Assembly (NCBI RefSeq): GCF_001427795.1
Contig: NZ_LMHJ01000003.1
Coordinates: forward strand, 426,204 to 490,203
From: Nocardioides sp. Root682
Lineage (GTDB): Bacteria; Actinomycetota; Actinomycetes; Propionibacteriales; Nocardioidaceae
Length of the DNA stretch: 64,000 bases
Direction of reading: 5' to 3'
Every line of letters starts with the position of its first letter. Position 1 is the stretch's first letter. Below are positions 23,016 to 32,545 of this stretch, piece by piece. The notes under the pieces are model-generated. The model saw only the letters and a list, made by a program, of their open reading frames with translations, searched no databases and had not been told where the DNA came from. The position numbers and the translations under genes are program-made.

Positions 23016-23492
23016 ATGACTCAGGTACACAACCTCTGGAAGACCACGACCAGCGTCCCGGTCGTCGGCGGCTCGATCGGCAAGCGGGTGTTCTCCTTGG
23101 CGTTCGCCCAGAAGGCTCCGTACTTCGCCACGATCCACCCGCGCGTCGTCGACATGCGTCCCAACTACGCCGAGATCCGCTTCGCGAAGCGTCGCAGCGT
23201 GCAGAACCACATCGGCACGGTGCACGCGATCGCGCTGTGCAACGGCCTGGAGATGGCCATGGGTGCCCTCGCCGAGTCCACCGTCCCGGACACCAAGCGC
23301 TGGATCCCCAAGGGCATGTCGATCAACTACACCGCGAAGGCGACCGGCGACATCACCTGCATCGCCGAGACCGACCAGGCGCAGTGGGACGCCGCCGAGG
23401 GTGACCTCCCGGTCCGCGTCCGCGGCCAGCTCGAGGACGGCACCGTCGTCATCGAGGGCGTCATCAACCTCTGGGTGACCTCGAAGAAGTAG
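23016..23492 (+). CDS. DUF4442 hot-dog-fold protein (putative thioesterase)
   Basis: A 158-aa protein of the hot-dog superfamily (DUF4442). It has the pattern of thioesterase-like proteins: FATIHPRVVDMRPNYAEIRF, then HIGTVHAIALCNGLEMAMGA with the helix and conserved His/Asn region, and the strand GTVVIEGVINLWVT. It probably acts on acyl-CoA or similar thioesters, unproven. The ATG at 23016 follows a palindromic operator candidate. Convergent with the gluD-type permease. Confidence 0.85.
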   Translation: MTQVHNLWKTTTSVPVVGGSIGKRVFSLAFAQKAPYFATIHPRVVDMRPNYAEIRFAKRRSVQNHIGTVHAIALCNGLEMAMGALAESTVPDTKRWIPKGMSINYTAKATGDITCIAETDQAQWDAAEGDLPVRVRGQLEDGTVVIEGVINLWVTSKK

Positions 23493-23516
23493 TCGTCGAC
23501 GAACGACGGACTGCGC

Positions 23517-24389
23517 TCAGGCGCGGTCCTTGTCGATCCCTGCCGCAGCAGCAACGATGTCGATCTTCTTCTCACCGACGAACCGCTTCTGGATCCAGGT
23601 GGCGAGCAGCGTCAGCAATAGGTTGAGCCCGACGTAGAGCACGGCGAGCACGAACGCAGTCGGCACCTGGTTGTGGAACTCCTTGTAGATGGACTGCCCG
23701 ACCTTCGTCAGGCCGGGGGCAGCGACCGCGTAGCCGAGGCTGGTGTCCTTCAGCGCGACGACCATCTGGCTGATGATCGCGGGCAGCATCACCTTCACCG
23801 CCTGCGGCAACAGGATCAGTGTCATCACTTGGGTCTTGCGCATGCCGATGGCGTACGCCGCCTCCGCTTGGCCCTTTGGCACGGCGGCCACGCCGGCCCG
23901 GACGACCTCGGCCAGGACCGATCCGTTGTAGCAGGTGAGGGCGATGACGACGGCGAAGAAGCCGCCGCGCTGGTCGATCCAGAGGAAGCCGCCCTGCGTC
24001 GAAACGAAGAACCCGAAGTACAAGAAGATCATCAACAGCAGCACGGGCATCGCGCGGAAGAACTCGACCACGATCCAGGCAGGCCAGCGGATGAACCTGT
24101 GGTCGGACATCTTGGCGACGCCGAACACGAAGCCGAAGACGACCGCGCCGATGATCGCACCGACTGCCATCGTCACCGTGGTGACCAGGCCATCGACAAG
24201 GAGTGCCGTGATGAAGTCGGGGGTGAGGAACGGCTCCCACAGGGCGTACTCGAACTGGCCGTCGTCGTTCAGCTTCCACAGCGCGTAAGCGATGACGACC
24301 ACGATCGCCGCGGACGCGGCAACGCTGTAGATCCGGTGCCGCACCTGGGTGCGCGGACCGGGGGCGTCGAAGAGAACACTCGCGGCCAT
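23517..24389 (-). CDS. gluD: glutamate-type amino acid ABC transporter permease (GluD-like)
   Basis: A 290-aa membrane permease of the HAAT/polar amino-acid type. About five helices, with the EAA loop around residues 195-220 (EAAYAIGMRKTQVMTLILLPQAVKVMLPA) that docks the ATPase. An N-terminal helix precedes a periplasmic segment (NDDGQFEYALWEPF). The start at MAASVLFDAP (24389) is preferred because GGGA lies upstream; a Met seven codons earlier has none. Fourth gene of gluABCD, paired with gluC as a heterodimeric channel. Confidence 0.9.
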   Translation of the reverse strand: MAASVLFDAPGPRTQVRHRIYSVAASAAIVVVIAYALWKLNDDGQFEYALWEPFLTPDFITALLVDGLVTTVTMAVGAIIGAVVFGFVFGVAKMSDHRFIRWPAWIVVEFFRAMPVLLLMIFLYFGFFVSTQGGFLWIDQRGGFFAVVIALTCYNGSVLAEVVRAGVAAVPKGQAEAAYAIGMRKTQVMTLILLPQAVKVMLPAIISQMVVALKDTSLGYAVAAPGLTKVGQSIYKEFHNQVPTAFVLAVLYVGLNLLLTLLATWIQKRFVGEKKIDIVAAAAGIDKDRA

Positions 24390-24459
24390 CAGACGGGGTC
24401 CCTGCGGCATTGTTCGACGGCGGAGCGAAGCGGGGGAGGAGAAGAATGTCGTGGGGTGT

Positions 24460-25152
24460 TCATGCGATCCTCCAGCGTCGTTCGAAGCTCAGCGAGATCA
24501 TCGAGACGATCTCGACCAGGACGATGTAACCGATCGCGAAGCAGAGGAAGATCCCGAGTCGCTGGCTGCTGAAGTCGTTGCTCAGCCCGCGCATCGTGGC
24601 AGTCGCCTCGGCGAGGAAGAAGATGCCGGCGACCGAGGTGTTCTTGAGCATCGCGATCAGCGCGCTGGCCAGGGGCGGCACGGATGCGCGCAGCGCCTGG
24701 GGCAGCACCACCTGGGTCATCACACCGCTGAAGGGGAGGCCGATGGCACGCGCTGCCTCAGCCTGGCCTATGGACACGGCGTTGACGCCCGAGCGCAGGG
24801 CCTCGCACACGAAGCACGAGGTGTAGAGGCTCAGGGCGATGAAGGCCGTGGCGAAGGCCGAGGTGAAGTCGAAGCTGCCGACGTAGATCTGCACCCACTT
24901 GAAGTTGATGCCGATGATCGGTGCGGCGAAGTGGAAGAAGATGAAGATCAGGACCAGCGGGGTGTTGCGCACCAGGGACACGTAGACCGCGGCGACCTTG
25001 CGGAGCACGCCGATCGGTCCGACCCGCATCGCCACGAGCAGCGCGCCCAGCGCCATGGAGGCGACGGCGCACACCAGGAACAGGAACAACGTGTAGCCGA
25101 ACGCCTTGAAGAACTGGTCAAGGTTGTCGAGCACCGCGTTCAACGGCGTCAC
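24460..25152 (-). CDS. gluC: glutamate-type amino acid ABC transporter permease (GluC-like)
   Basis: A 230-aa permease with about five membrane helices (LFLFLVCAVASMALGALL, VLIFIFFHFAAP) and the EAA motif AEAARAIGLPFSGVMTQVVL contacting the ATP-binding subunit. It is separated from the binding-protein gene by a 66-base gap holding a strong hairpin, and from gluD by about 70 bases. Typical of the polar amino acid uptake family. Confidence 0.92.
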   Translation of the reverse strand: MTPLNAVLDNLDQFFKAFGYTLFLFLVCAVASMALGALLVAMRVGPIGVLRKVAAVYVSLVRNTPLVLIFIFFHFAAPIIGINFKWVQIYVGSFDFTSAFATAFIALSLYTSCFVCEALRSGVNAVSIGQAEAARAIGLPFSGVMTQVVLPQALRASVPPLASALIAMLKNTSVAGIFFLAEATATMRGLSNDFSSQRLGIFLCFAIGYIVLVEIVSMISLSFERRWRIA

Positions 25153-25170
25153 CTCTCCGATGGGGGAGCC

Positions 25171-25197
25171 GGGGGTCGCCCGTCACGGGCGACCCCC
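25171..25197 (-). terminator. strong intercistronic hairpin between gluB and gluC
   Basis: GGGGGTCGCCCGT and ACGGGCGACCCCC flank a single C: a perfect 13-bp inverted repeat in the 66-base gunless gap between binding-protein and permease genes. No T-run follows on the transcribed strand, so it may act less as a terminator than as an mRNA-stabilising or attenuating element that keeps binding-protein expression above that of the permeases (established for similar operons; inferred here). Confidence 0.7.
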
Positions 25198-25218
25198 GAC
25201 TCCTGAGTCATGCGTCGG

Positions 25219-26109
25219 TCACTTGCAGGGCAGGAGCGCCGGCGGCTCGGGCGTCTCGACACCCGACGGCCCGAGGGTCAGCTCGAAGGCTTCGGCCCAC
25301 GACCCGTCCTCGAACGCGTCGGACAGGACGCCGTTGATCCACTCGCACATCTCGGGCTTGTCCTTGCCGTAGCCCACGCCGATGTTCTCCTCGGAGAACT
25401 CGTCGCCGACGACCTTGAGCTCGCCCTCGTTCTGGGCGGCCAGGCCGGCCAGGATGGTGCCGTCAGTGGTCATCGCGACGTAGGTGCCGTCGAGGACCTT
25501 CTCGGCGCACTCGGAGTAGGAGTCGGCTCCGACGCCCTTGGCGCCCTTCTCCTTGATCCGGTCGAGCGAGGTCGAGCCGGTCACCGAGCAGACCTCCTTG
25601 CCCTTGAGGTCATCGACGCTCTTGACGTCGCTGTCGGACTTCACCAGGATCCGCTGGCCGGTCACCATGTAGGGCCCGGCCTGGCCGACGACCTTCTGGC
25701 GGTCCTCGGTGATGGAGTACGACGCCAGGACGATGTCGACCTTGCCCGACTCGAGGTAGGGCTCGCGGTTGTCCGAGATGGTCTCTTCCCAGTTCACCTT
25801 GTCGCTGGCGGGGTCGATGCACAGGTCGGCCACCAGGAGCTTGGCGACCTCGATGTCGAACCCGCTGGGCACGTCGTCGGTGGCGCCCTTGAAGCCCAGG
25901 CCCGGCTGGTCGTACTTGACGCCCACGTTGATGGTGCCGGCGTCGGCGATCGCGGCCATGCGTGAGCCTGCTTCGAACTTGTCGTCACAGTCGTTCTTGG
26001 CCTCGACGTCGCGGCCGGCCTTGTCGTCGCCGGCGTCGCCGCAGGCCACGAGGCCGGTGGCAGCGATGAGGGTGACCGCCGTCGCCGCGAATGCTTTCCT
26101 GAGTCGCAT
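25219..26109 (-). CDS. gluB: glutamate-type amino acid-binding lipoprotein (GluB-like)
   Basis: A 296-aa extracellular solute-binding lipoprotein. Signal peptide MRLRKAFAATAVTLIAATGL with lipobox LVAC (Cys near residue 23). The mature protein has the family-3 binding-protein fold: INVGVKYDQPGLG, PSGFDIEVAKLL (the ligand-binding signature), VDIVLASYSITEDRQKVV and KGKEVCSVTGSTS. Extra Cys residues suggest disulfides. It captures glutamate or a related amino acid and delivers it to GluCD. 38 bases separate it from gluA. Confidence 0.93.
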   Translation of the reverse strand: MRLRKAFAATAVTLIAATGLVACGDAGDDKAGRDVEAKNDCDDKFEAGSRMAAIADAGTINVGVKYDQPGLGFKGATDDVPSGFDIEVAKLLVADLCIDPASDKVNWEETISDNREPYLESGKVDIVLASYSITEDRQKVVGQAGPYMVTGQRILVKSDSDVKSVDDLKGKEVCSVTGSTSLDRIKEKGAKGVGADSYSECAEKVLDGTYVAMTTDGTILAGLAAQNEGELKVVGDEFSEENIGVGYGKDKPEMCEWINGVLSDAFEDGSWAEAFELTLGPSGVETPEPPALLPCK

Positions 26110-26147
26110 GTACTGCTCCTTTGTGTAGGCCCGAGGGTGCCGAGCGA

Positions 26148-26933
<786 letters not shown>

Positions 26934-27033
26934 GCTTGGGGACGTTAGTCCCGCGAGGCCACGCCCGGCTAGACCGCCACGCCACCGAGACCGATTCGTG
27001 ACGCCAGGTTCACGCGCCGGAGATCAGGGACGA

Positions 27034-27429
27034 TCAGACAATTGCCGGGACCACACTGAGCGCCAGACCGACGATGATGGCCAGGACGGCGAACGCCATC
27101 GCCTTGCGGTGGGCCTTCTCGGACGCGGCCGCGTCGGCGTCCGTCAGTGCCGGCAGACCCATCCCGACGCGCCACTCGGTCTCCTCGCGGTCCCACAGCT
27201 CGGTCGGCGTCAGGGCCTCCAGCATCGCGCCGATCGCGTACAGCAGCACGGTGAACGTGCCGCCGGCGACGGTGAGCACGGTGAGGATCGCCGACACCCC
27301 GCGGGTGTCGGTCCCGAACATCAGCCCGGCACCGAGCAGCACCGACACGACCAGCGCCGCGACGCTCAGGACGCTGCCGATCCACTGGTTGTTGCGGGCC
27401 ATGAAGCCGGGGGGAGCTGTCTCAGCCAT
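27034..27429 (-). CDS. small three-helix membrane protein, unknown function
   Basis: A 131-aa protein with three hydrophobic segments (about residues 14-38, 44-68 and 107-130), a short cytoplasmic loop (LTPTELWDREETEWRVG) and an acidic/basic linker. No family recognised. The start is placed at MAETAPPGFMARN (27429); the long upstream extension of the frame is Arg-rich and not credible. It is divergent from miaB (69 bases), without a visible partner. Confidence 0.75.
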   Translation of the reverse strand: MAETAPPGFMARNNQWIGSVLSVAALVVSVLLGAGLMFGTDTRGVSAILTVLTVAGGTFTVLLYAIGAMLEALTPTELWDREETEWRVGMGLPALTDADAAASEKAHRKAMAFAVLAIIVGLALSVVPAIV

Positions 27430-27498
27430 GGTATCGAGCCTACTCAGCGGCTGTGCGATTCGGGCGCACGGCCCGCGCCGCCGTACCCTTGACCGGTC

Positions 27499-28995
27499 AT
27501 GAGCACCACGCAGAGTCCGCCTCGCACCTACGTCGTCCGCACCTACGGGTGCCAGATGAACGTGCACGACTCCGAACGACTCTCCGGGCTGCTCGAGGAC
27601 GCCGGGTACGTCGCCGCGGAGGCCGACGTCCAGGCCGACGTCGTCGTCTTCAACACCTGCGCCGTGCGCGAGAACGCCGACAACAAGCTCTACGGCAACC
27701 TGTCACAGCTCGCGCCGGTCAAGGCCGCCAACCCGGGGCTGCAGATCGCCGTCGGTGGCTGCCTGGCCCAGAAGGACCGCGCCACGATCACCGAGAAGGC
27801 GCCGTACGTCGACGTCGTCTTCGGCACCCACAACATCGGCTCGCTGCCGGTGCTGCTGGAGCGCGCCCGGATCATGGAGGAGGCGCAGGTCGAGATCCTC
27901 GAGTCCCTGTCCGTCTTCCCCTCGACGCTGCCGACCAAGCGGGACTCGGCGTACGCCGCCTGGGTCTCGGTGTCGGTGGGCTGCAACAACACCTGCACGT
28001 TCTGCATCGTCCCGGCGCTGCGCGGCAAGGAGCAGGACCGCCGCCCCGGCGAGATCCTCGCCGAGATCGAGGCGCTGGTCGCCGAGGGCGTCTCCGAGAT
28101 CACCCTGCTCGGCCAGAACGTCAACGCGTACGGCGTGGAGTTCGGCGACCGCCAGGCGTTCTCCAAGCTGCTGCGGGCCTGCGGCGCGATCGAGGGCCTC
28201 GACCGTGTGCGGTTCACCAGCCCCCACCCGGCCGAGTTCACCGACGACGTCATCGAGGCGATGGCCGAGACGCCCAACGTGATGCCCCAGCTGCACATGC
28301 CGCTGCAGTCCGGCTCCGACAAGGTGCTCAAGGACATGCGCCGGTCCTACCGGCAGGCGAAGTACCTCGGCATCATCGAGCGGGTCCGTGCGGCCATGCC
28401 TGACGCAGCGATCACCACCGACATCATCGTGGGCTTCCCCGGCGAGACCGACGAGGACTTCGAGCAGACGCTCGAGGTCGTGCGCCGGGCGCGATTCGCC
28501 GGTGCCTTCACCTTCCAGTACTCCAAGCGCCCCGGAACGCCGGCCGCGACGCTCGAGGGCCAGATCTCCCCGGAGGTCGTCAAGGAGCGCTACCTGCGCC
28601 TCGCGGAGCTGGTCACCCAGGTCGCGTGGGAGGAGAACATGTTGCTGGTCGGCCGCGAGGTCGAGCTGATGGTCTCCGAGGGCGAGGGCCGCAAGGACGC
28701 CGAGACGCACCGCCTCTCCGGGCGCGGACCGGACAACCGGCTCGTGCACTTCGAGGCCGACTTCTCCCTGGTCGAGGGCGCACCGCGCCCCGGCGACGTG
28801 GTCACCGTCGTGATCACGCACGGTGCCCCGCACCACCTGATCGCCGACGGCCCGGTGCGCGCGCTGCGTCGTACCCGCTCGGGCGACGCGTGGGACCGGC
28901 GGAACGCCGCGCCCGCCGCGCCCACGGGTGTCGGTCTCGGCATGCCGACCGTCGGTGTACCGGCCCCGCTTGCCGCCGGCCCGGTCTGCGGCTGA
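27499..28995 (+). CDS. miaB: tRNA-2-methylthio-N6-dimethylallyladenosine synthase MiaB
   Basis: A 498-aa radical-SAM methylthiotransferase that converts i6A37 to ms2i6A37 in tRNAs reading U-starting codons. The N-terminal UPF0004 domain has its three cluster Cys (YGCQMN, FNTCAVRE, VGGCLAQK), the radical-SAM cluster motif is CNNTCTFC, and a TRAM domain lies near residues 375-445. The last 40 residues are a low-complexity tail. Its substrate is made by MiaA, whose gene lies 1.2 kb downstream in the same orientation, with three small genes between them on the other strand. Confidence 0.96.
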   Translation: MSTTQSPPRTYVVRTYGCQMNVHDSERLSGLLEDAGYVAAEADVQADVVVFNTCAVRENADNKLYGNLSQLAPVKAANPGLQIAVGGCLAQKDRATITEKAPYVDVVFGTHNIGSLPVLLERARIMEEAQVEILESLSVFPSTLPTKRDSAYAAWVSVSVGCNNTCTFCIVPALRGKEQDRRPGEILAEIEALVAEGVSEITLLGQNVNAYGVEFGDRQAFSKLLRACGAIEGLDRVRFTSPHPAEFTDDVIEAMAETPNVMPQLHMPLQSGSDKVLKDMRRSYRQAKYLGIIERVRAAMPDAAITTDIIVGFPGETDEDFEQTLEVVRRARFAGAFTFQYSKRPGTPAATLEGQISPEVVKERYLRLAELVTQVAWEENMLLVGREVELMVSEGEGRKDAETHRLSGRGPDNRLVHFEADFSLVEGAPRPGDVVTVVITHGAPHHLIADGPVRALRRTRSGDAWDRRNAAPAAPTGVGLGMPTVGVPAPLAAGPVCG

Positions 28996-29009
28996 CCAAC
29001 AGCCGTTCC

Positions 29010-29306
29010 TCAGGCCGGGGACTCGTCCTCCGGCTTGACGTCCGGGTTGCCCTTCGTCGCCTCGGTGTCGGTGTCCTCGAGCTCAAGCGTGTCCGCAGGG
29101 AGCTCGTCGGTCGCCGGATTCTTGTGGGGATCGGGGTCGCGCGCGTCGGTCGTGTAGGCCCCGTCGCCGCCCACACCCTCGAGCCCGTTCGGGCCGCCGG
29201 GCGGCGGCGCCTGAGGCTCGGCAGTCGGCTCGGGTGCTGGCGGCAGGCTCTGCCCGGCATCGTTGTCGGGGTCCACTCGTACGGCTTCCTCGGGTTGTTC
29301 GGTCAT
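29010..29306 (-). CDS. acidic, proline-rich hypothetical protein
   Basis: A 98-aa protein, mostly Pro, Asp, Glu, Gly and Thr with no hydrophobic segment (PPAPEPTAEPQAPPPGG, then TLELEDTDTEATKGN), probably disordered. The start at MTEQPEEAVRVD is supported by GGAGG shortly upstream (CCTCC on the plus strand at 29311-29315). Function unknown. It lies in the gap between convergent miaB and the NUDIX gene. Confidence 0.6.
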   Translation of the reverse strand: MTEQPEEAVRVDPDNDAGQSLPPAPEPTAEPQAPPPGGPNGLEGVGGDGAYTTDARDPDPHKNPATDELPADTLELEDTDTEATKGNPDVKPEDESPA

Positions 29307-29371
29307 GATCACCCTCCTCGGGGGAGAGGTATCCGCTGACCCGGAATTCATCCGGGGCCGAGGAAGGCCGC

Positions 29372-29860
29372 TCAGAACCCGTGCTGGCTGAGACCCGGCA
29401 GGTCGCCGCGACGGAGACCGTCGAGGACGACGCGCTCGTGCGGGACCACCGGTTCCGGCAGCGCGTCGAGCCGGAACCAGCGCAGGTCGGCGCACTTGGT
29501 CGGCTCCACGATGCGTGGGACCCCGGACCAGGAGCGGGCGGTGAAGAAGAAGTCGACGCGTTCGTCGATGGGGAGGTCGTGTGCGGTGCGCTGCATCGCG
29601 GTCGCGAAGGTGAGGTCGAGGTCGCTCACCTCGATCTCCTCGAGGGCCTCGCGCCGGGCGGCGGCCTCCGCGGTCTCACCGCGTTCCACGTGACCGGCCG
29701 CGGCAGCGGCCCAGTGGTCGTCCATGTAGCCGGTGCCCTGCCGCAATTGCAGAAGCACCTCGGTGGCCGTGCCGTCCGTTGTCTCCCTGAGGAGGAAGAC
29801 GTACGAAGCGGGTACCACCACGAACCGCGTCTTGCCGGTCGCGGGGTCCAGCACAGTCAC
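29372..29860 (-). CDS. NUDIX hydrolase
   Basis: A 162-aa NUDIX protein that cleaves a nucleoside-diphosphate-linked substrate. The Nudix box begins GHVERGETAEAAARREALEE and continues IEV, matching G-x5-E-x7-R-E-x2-E-E with Ile in place of the following Gly. The N-terminal strand ASYVFLLRETTDG and YMDDHWAAAAAGHVE fit the mobile-loop architecture of this subgroup. Substrate unknown. A REP-like element lies between it and the antitoxin gene. Confidence 0.9.
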   Translation of the reverse strand: MTVLDPATGKTRFVVVPASYVFLLRETTDGTATEVLLQLRQGTGYMDDHWAAAAAGHVERGETAEAAARREALEEIEVSDLDLTFATAMQRTAHDLPIDERVDFFFTARSWSGVPRIVEPTKCADLRWFRLDALPEPVVPHERVVLDGLRRGDLPGLSQHGF

Positions 29861-29874
29861 CGAGGTGCCCTTCG

Positions 29875-29913
29875 TTGATCGAGGAGGTTGCTCTGCAACC
29901 GTCTCGAGATCAA
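29875..29913. repeat. REP-like palindrome between NUDIX and antitoxin genes
   Basis: TTGATCGAG at the left pairs with CTCGAGATCAA at the right (one bulged base), and GGTTGC pairs with GCAACC in the middle. This is the same palindrome design as the other REP-like elements. It ends exactly where the antitoxin stop codon begins. Confidence 0.75.
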
Positions 29914-30117
29914 TCAGTTGATGTCGTCGTTCTGGCCGTCGAGGCCGTCGAGCGCGTCCTTGGCCTTGTCGGCGCCCAGGTCGATCTTGTCGTCGAACTT
30001 GCCGCCGGTCTTGTCGGACGCGAAGTCCGCAGCCTTGTCGACCGCGTCGCCGATCTTGTCGCCCTGGCTGTCGACCGCGTCGGTCACCTTGTCCTTGGCG
30101 TCATCCAGAAAGCCCAC
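29914..30117 (-). CDS. Rv0909/MT0933-type antitoxin-like small protein
   Basis: A 67-aa acidic helical protein reading FLDDAKDKVTDAVDSQGDKI, then DKAADFASDKTGGKFDDKI and ADKAKDALDGLDG. This is the composition and repeat pattern of the small MT0933-like antitoxin family. In mycobacteria the partner toxin gene (an SRPBCC-fold protein) lies next to it. Here the neighbours are a NUDIX gene and miaA, so no toxin is visible and this copy may be an orphan or have another role. The GTG at 30117 is chosen because the upstream extension has poor codons. Confidence 0.85.
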   Translation of the reverse strand: MGFLDDAKDKVTDAVDSQGDKIGDAVDKAADFASDKTGGKFDDKIDLGADKAKDALDGLDGQNDDIN

Positions 30118-30190
30118 GAGAAACCCCCAACAGTTGGAATGATCCGCGACCCGGGTGAGTCGCTCGCGGCAACCTTGCCACACTGGCCAC

Positions 30191-31114
30191 ATGCCGCAGC
30201 CCAACAACCCGTCGGAGATTCCGATCGTGGCGCTCGTGGGACCCACCGCCAGCGGCAAGACGGCGTTGTCCCTGGATCTGGCTTCCGCACTGCACGGAGA
30301 AATCGTCAACACCGATGCGATGCAGGTCTACCGCGGCATGGACATCGGTACGGCGAAGCTGCCGCTCGCCGAACGACGCGGCATCCCGCACCACCTGCTC
30401 GACACCCTCGACATCAGCGACGTCGCCACGGTCTCGGACTTCCAGGACTGGGCGCGTACGGCGATCGCCGAGCTGCGCAGCCGCGGCGTGACGCCTGTCC
30501 TGGTGGGCGGTTCGGGCCTCTACACCCGGGTGATCCTCGACCAGTTCGACTTCCCCGGGACCGACGCCGTCGTACGGGAACGGCTGGAGGCCGAGCTGGT
30601 GGAGGCCGGTGTGGCCGCGATGAGCGGCCGCCTGCGGGTGCTCGACCCCGTGGCTGCGGACCGGATCGGCGAGAACGGGCGCCGCATCGTGCGGGCGCTC
30701 GAGGTGATCGAGCTGACCGGCGAGCCCTACAGCGCCCGCCTGCCCGTGCAGGAGTACGTCGACCCGCACACCGTCCAGATCGGCGTCTCCATCGATCCGG
30801 CAGTCCTCGAGGACCGGATCCGCCAACGCGTCCAGGCGATGTTCGACGAGGGCTTCGTCGCGGAGGTCGAGGGTCTGTTGGCCCGGGGACTGGCCGAGGG
30901 CCGCACCGCCCGCGTCGCCATCGGCTACCGCCAGGTGATGGCCGCACTGGCGGGGGAGATGTCGCTGGAGGAGGCGCAGGAGCGCACCTTCATCGCGACC
31001 CGCAAGTTCTCCCGCCGCCAGATGGCCTGGTGGCGCGCCGATCCCCGCATCACCTGGGTGGAGTACGACGACCCGGACCGTGTCGCGAAGGCACTTGCCG
31101 CGATCCAGCGGTGA
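30191..31114 (+). CDS. miaA: tRNA dimethylallyltransferase MiaA
   Basis: A 307-aa enzyme that adds an isopentenyl group from DMAPP to N6 of A37 in tRNA, giving the substrate of MiaB. P-loop GPTASGKTALSL, catalytic region NTDAMQVYRGMDIGTAKL, GGSGLYTRVILD, and the C-terminal tRNA-binding RKFSRRQMAWWRAD. The start at MPQPNNPSEIP (30191) gives the family length; an ATG 12 codons earlier is less likely. Three minus-strand genes lie between it and miaB. Confidence 0.95.
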   Translation: MPQPNNPSEIPIVALVGPTASGKTALSLDLASALHGEIVNTDAMQVYRGMDIGTAKLPLAERRGIPHHLLDTLDISDVATVSDFQDWARTAIAELRSRGVTPVLVGGSGLYTRVILDQFDFPGTDAVVRERLEAELVEAGVAAMSGRLRVLDPVAADRIGENGRRIVRALEVIELTGEPYSARLPVQEYVDPHTVQIGVSIDPAVLEDRIRQRVQAMFDEGFVAEVEGLLARGLAEGRTARVAIGYRQVMAALAGEMSLEEAQERTFIATRKFSRRQMAWWRADPRITWVEYDDPDRVAKALAAIQR

Positions 31115-31117
31115 GCG

Positions 31118-32545
31118 TCAGCGGAGTCGGCGCAGGGCCGTTTCCGCCGCATTGAAGCCACCCATGCCGTGCACGCCCCCACCGGGCGGCGTGGCTGACG
31201 AGCAGAGGTACACGCCGTCGACGCCGAGGGCGTACGGGTTCAGCGCCGGACGTGGCCGGAACGCGATCTGCAGTGCGGTGTTGGCGCCGGCGCTGATGTC
31301 GCCGCCGACGTAGTTGGCGTTGTAGACCTCCATCTCCGGGGCCGATCGCGTCGACGTCGCGAGGATGAGGTCGCGGAAGCCGGGGGCGAAGCGCTCGATC
31401 TGCCCGGTGATCGCCTCGGTCGCGTCGCCGGTCCAGCCGTGCGGCACGTGGGCGTAGGCATAGACCGGGTTCGCGCCACCGCTCGACCGACTCGGGTCGA
31501 TGAGGTACTGCTGGCCGAGCAGCACGAACGGCTGCTCTGCCATCTCTCCGCGCACGGTGCCGGCCTCGATCGCGCGGATCTGTTCCGCCGTACCGCCCAG
31601 GTGCAGGGTGCCGGCCCGGCGGCAGTCCTCGTTGATCCAGGGGATGTCGCCCTCGATGGCGAAGTCGACCTTGAAGGCCGCAGGGCCGTAGGTGTAGCGC
31701 GACAGCGCGCGGTGGACCCGACGGGGCAGCCGATCGCCGACGATGTCGAGCACGCCGGCCGGTGCGGTGTCGAGGAGCACGACGTCAGGGGCGGCTCCGG
31801 TGAGCTCGCGGAGCTGGTCGAGTGAGGTGACCCGGACGCCCGTACGCACCTTGCCACCGTGCTCCTGGAGCTCGGCGATCAGGGCTCGCGTGATCGCCTC
31901 GGTGCCGCCCTCGGCGACCGGCCACCCGACCGCGTGCGCTGAACCGGTGAGCATCAGGCCGACCGAACCGCTCAAGGGGGTGTCGAGGCGACCGAAGGCG
32001 TGGGCGGCGACGCCCATGAACAGGGCCTTCGCCGGGTCGTCGCTGAAGCGGCGCGCGGTCCAGGTGGCCGGCAGCAGCGCCTTGACCCCGAACCTGGACA
32101 GCGTGAGCGGATGCCTCGGCACGTGAGCGACCGGTTGGAACACCTCGCCGATCAGGTCGTCGAAGTTGCGGACGATGGGGTCGAAGATGCGCCGCCACCG
32201 GGCACCGTCGCGGCCCAGCGTGGCCACCGTGGCGTTCATGTCGCGGGTCGCGATCCCGGCCCGGCCGTCGTCGAGAGGGTGGGCCAGGTCGATCTCCGGC
32301 CACAGCCACCTCAGCCCGTGTCGCTCCAGCCCCAGCGAGGCGAAGTAGGGCGAGGCCACTCCGGTCGGGTGGAACGCGGCGCAGTCGTCGTGGAGCAGTC
32401 CGGGCAGGGTCAGCTCGCTGGTGCGGGTGCCGCCCCCGGGTCGGTCATGGGCCTCGAGGACGGTGACGTCGAGACCCTCCTGGGCCAGGCGGATGGCGCC
32501 GGCGAGGCCGTTCGGCCCGCTCCCCACGACGACTGCGGTGCTCAC
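31118..32545 (-). CDS. FAD-dependent oxidoreductase, phytoene-dehydrogenase-like
   Basis: A 475-aa flavoprotein. It begins with the FAD-binding Rossmann motif STAVVVGSGPNGLAGAI and the ribose-binding Glu in VTVLEAHDRPGG, and ends with the second FAD signature (YLCSSATPPGGGVHGMGG). This is the layout of CrtI/PYROXD2-like enzymes, which desaturate or isomerise polyenes or long-chain lipids. GTG at 32545 overlaps the stop of the DUF3556 gene (GTGA). The coupling to an acyl-CoA synthetase and a membrane protein suggests a lipid or polyene substrate (inference). Convergent with miaA. Confidence 0.85.
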   Translation of the reverse strand: MSTAVVVGSGPNGLAGAIRLAQEGLDVTVLEAHDRPGGGTRTSELTLPGLLHDDCAAFHPTGVASPYFASLGLERHGLRWLWPEIDLAHPLDDGRAGIATRDMNATVATLGRDGARWRRIFDPIVRNFDDLIGEVFQPVAHVPRHPLTLSRFGVKALLPATWTARRFSDDPAKALFMGVAAHAFGRLDTPLSGSVGLMLTGSAHAVGWPVAEGGTEAITRALIAELQEHGGKVRTGVRVTSLDQLRELTGAAPDVVLLDTAPAGVLDIVGDRLPRRVHRALSRYTYGPAAFKVDFAIEGDIPWINEDCRRAGTLHLGGTAEQIRAIEAGTVRGEMAEQPFVLLGQQYLIDPSRSSGGANPVYAYAHVPHGWTGDATEAITGQIERFAPGFRDLILATSTRSAPEMEVYNANYVGGDISAGANTALQIAFRPRPALNPYALGVDGVYLCSSATPPGGGVHGMGGFNAAETALRRLR

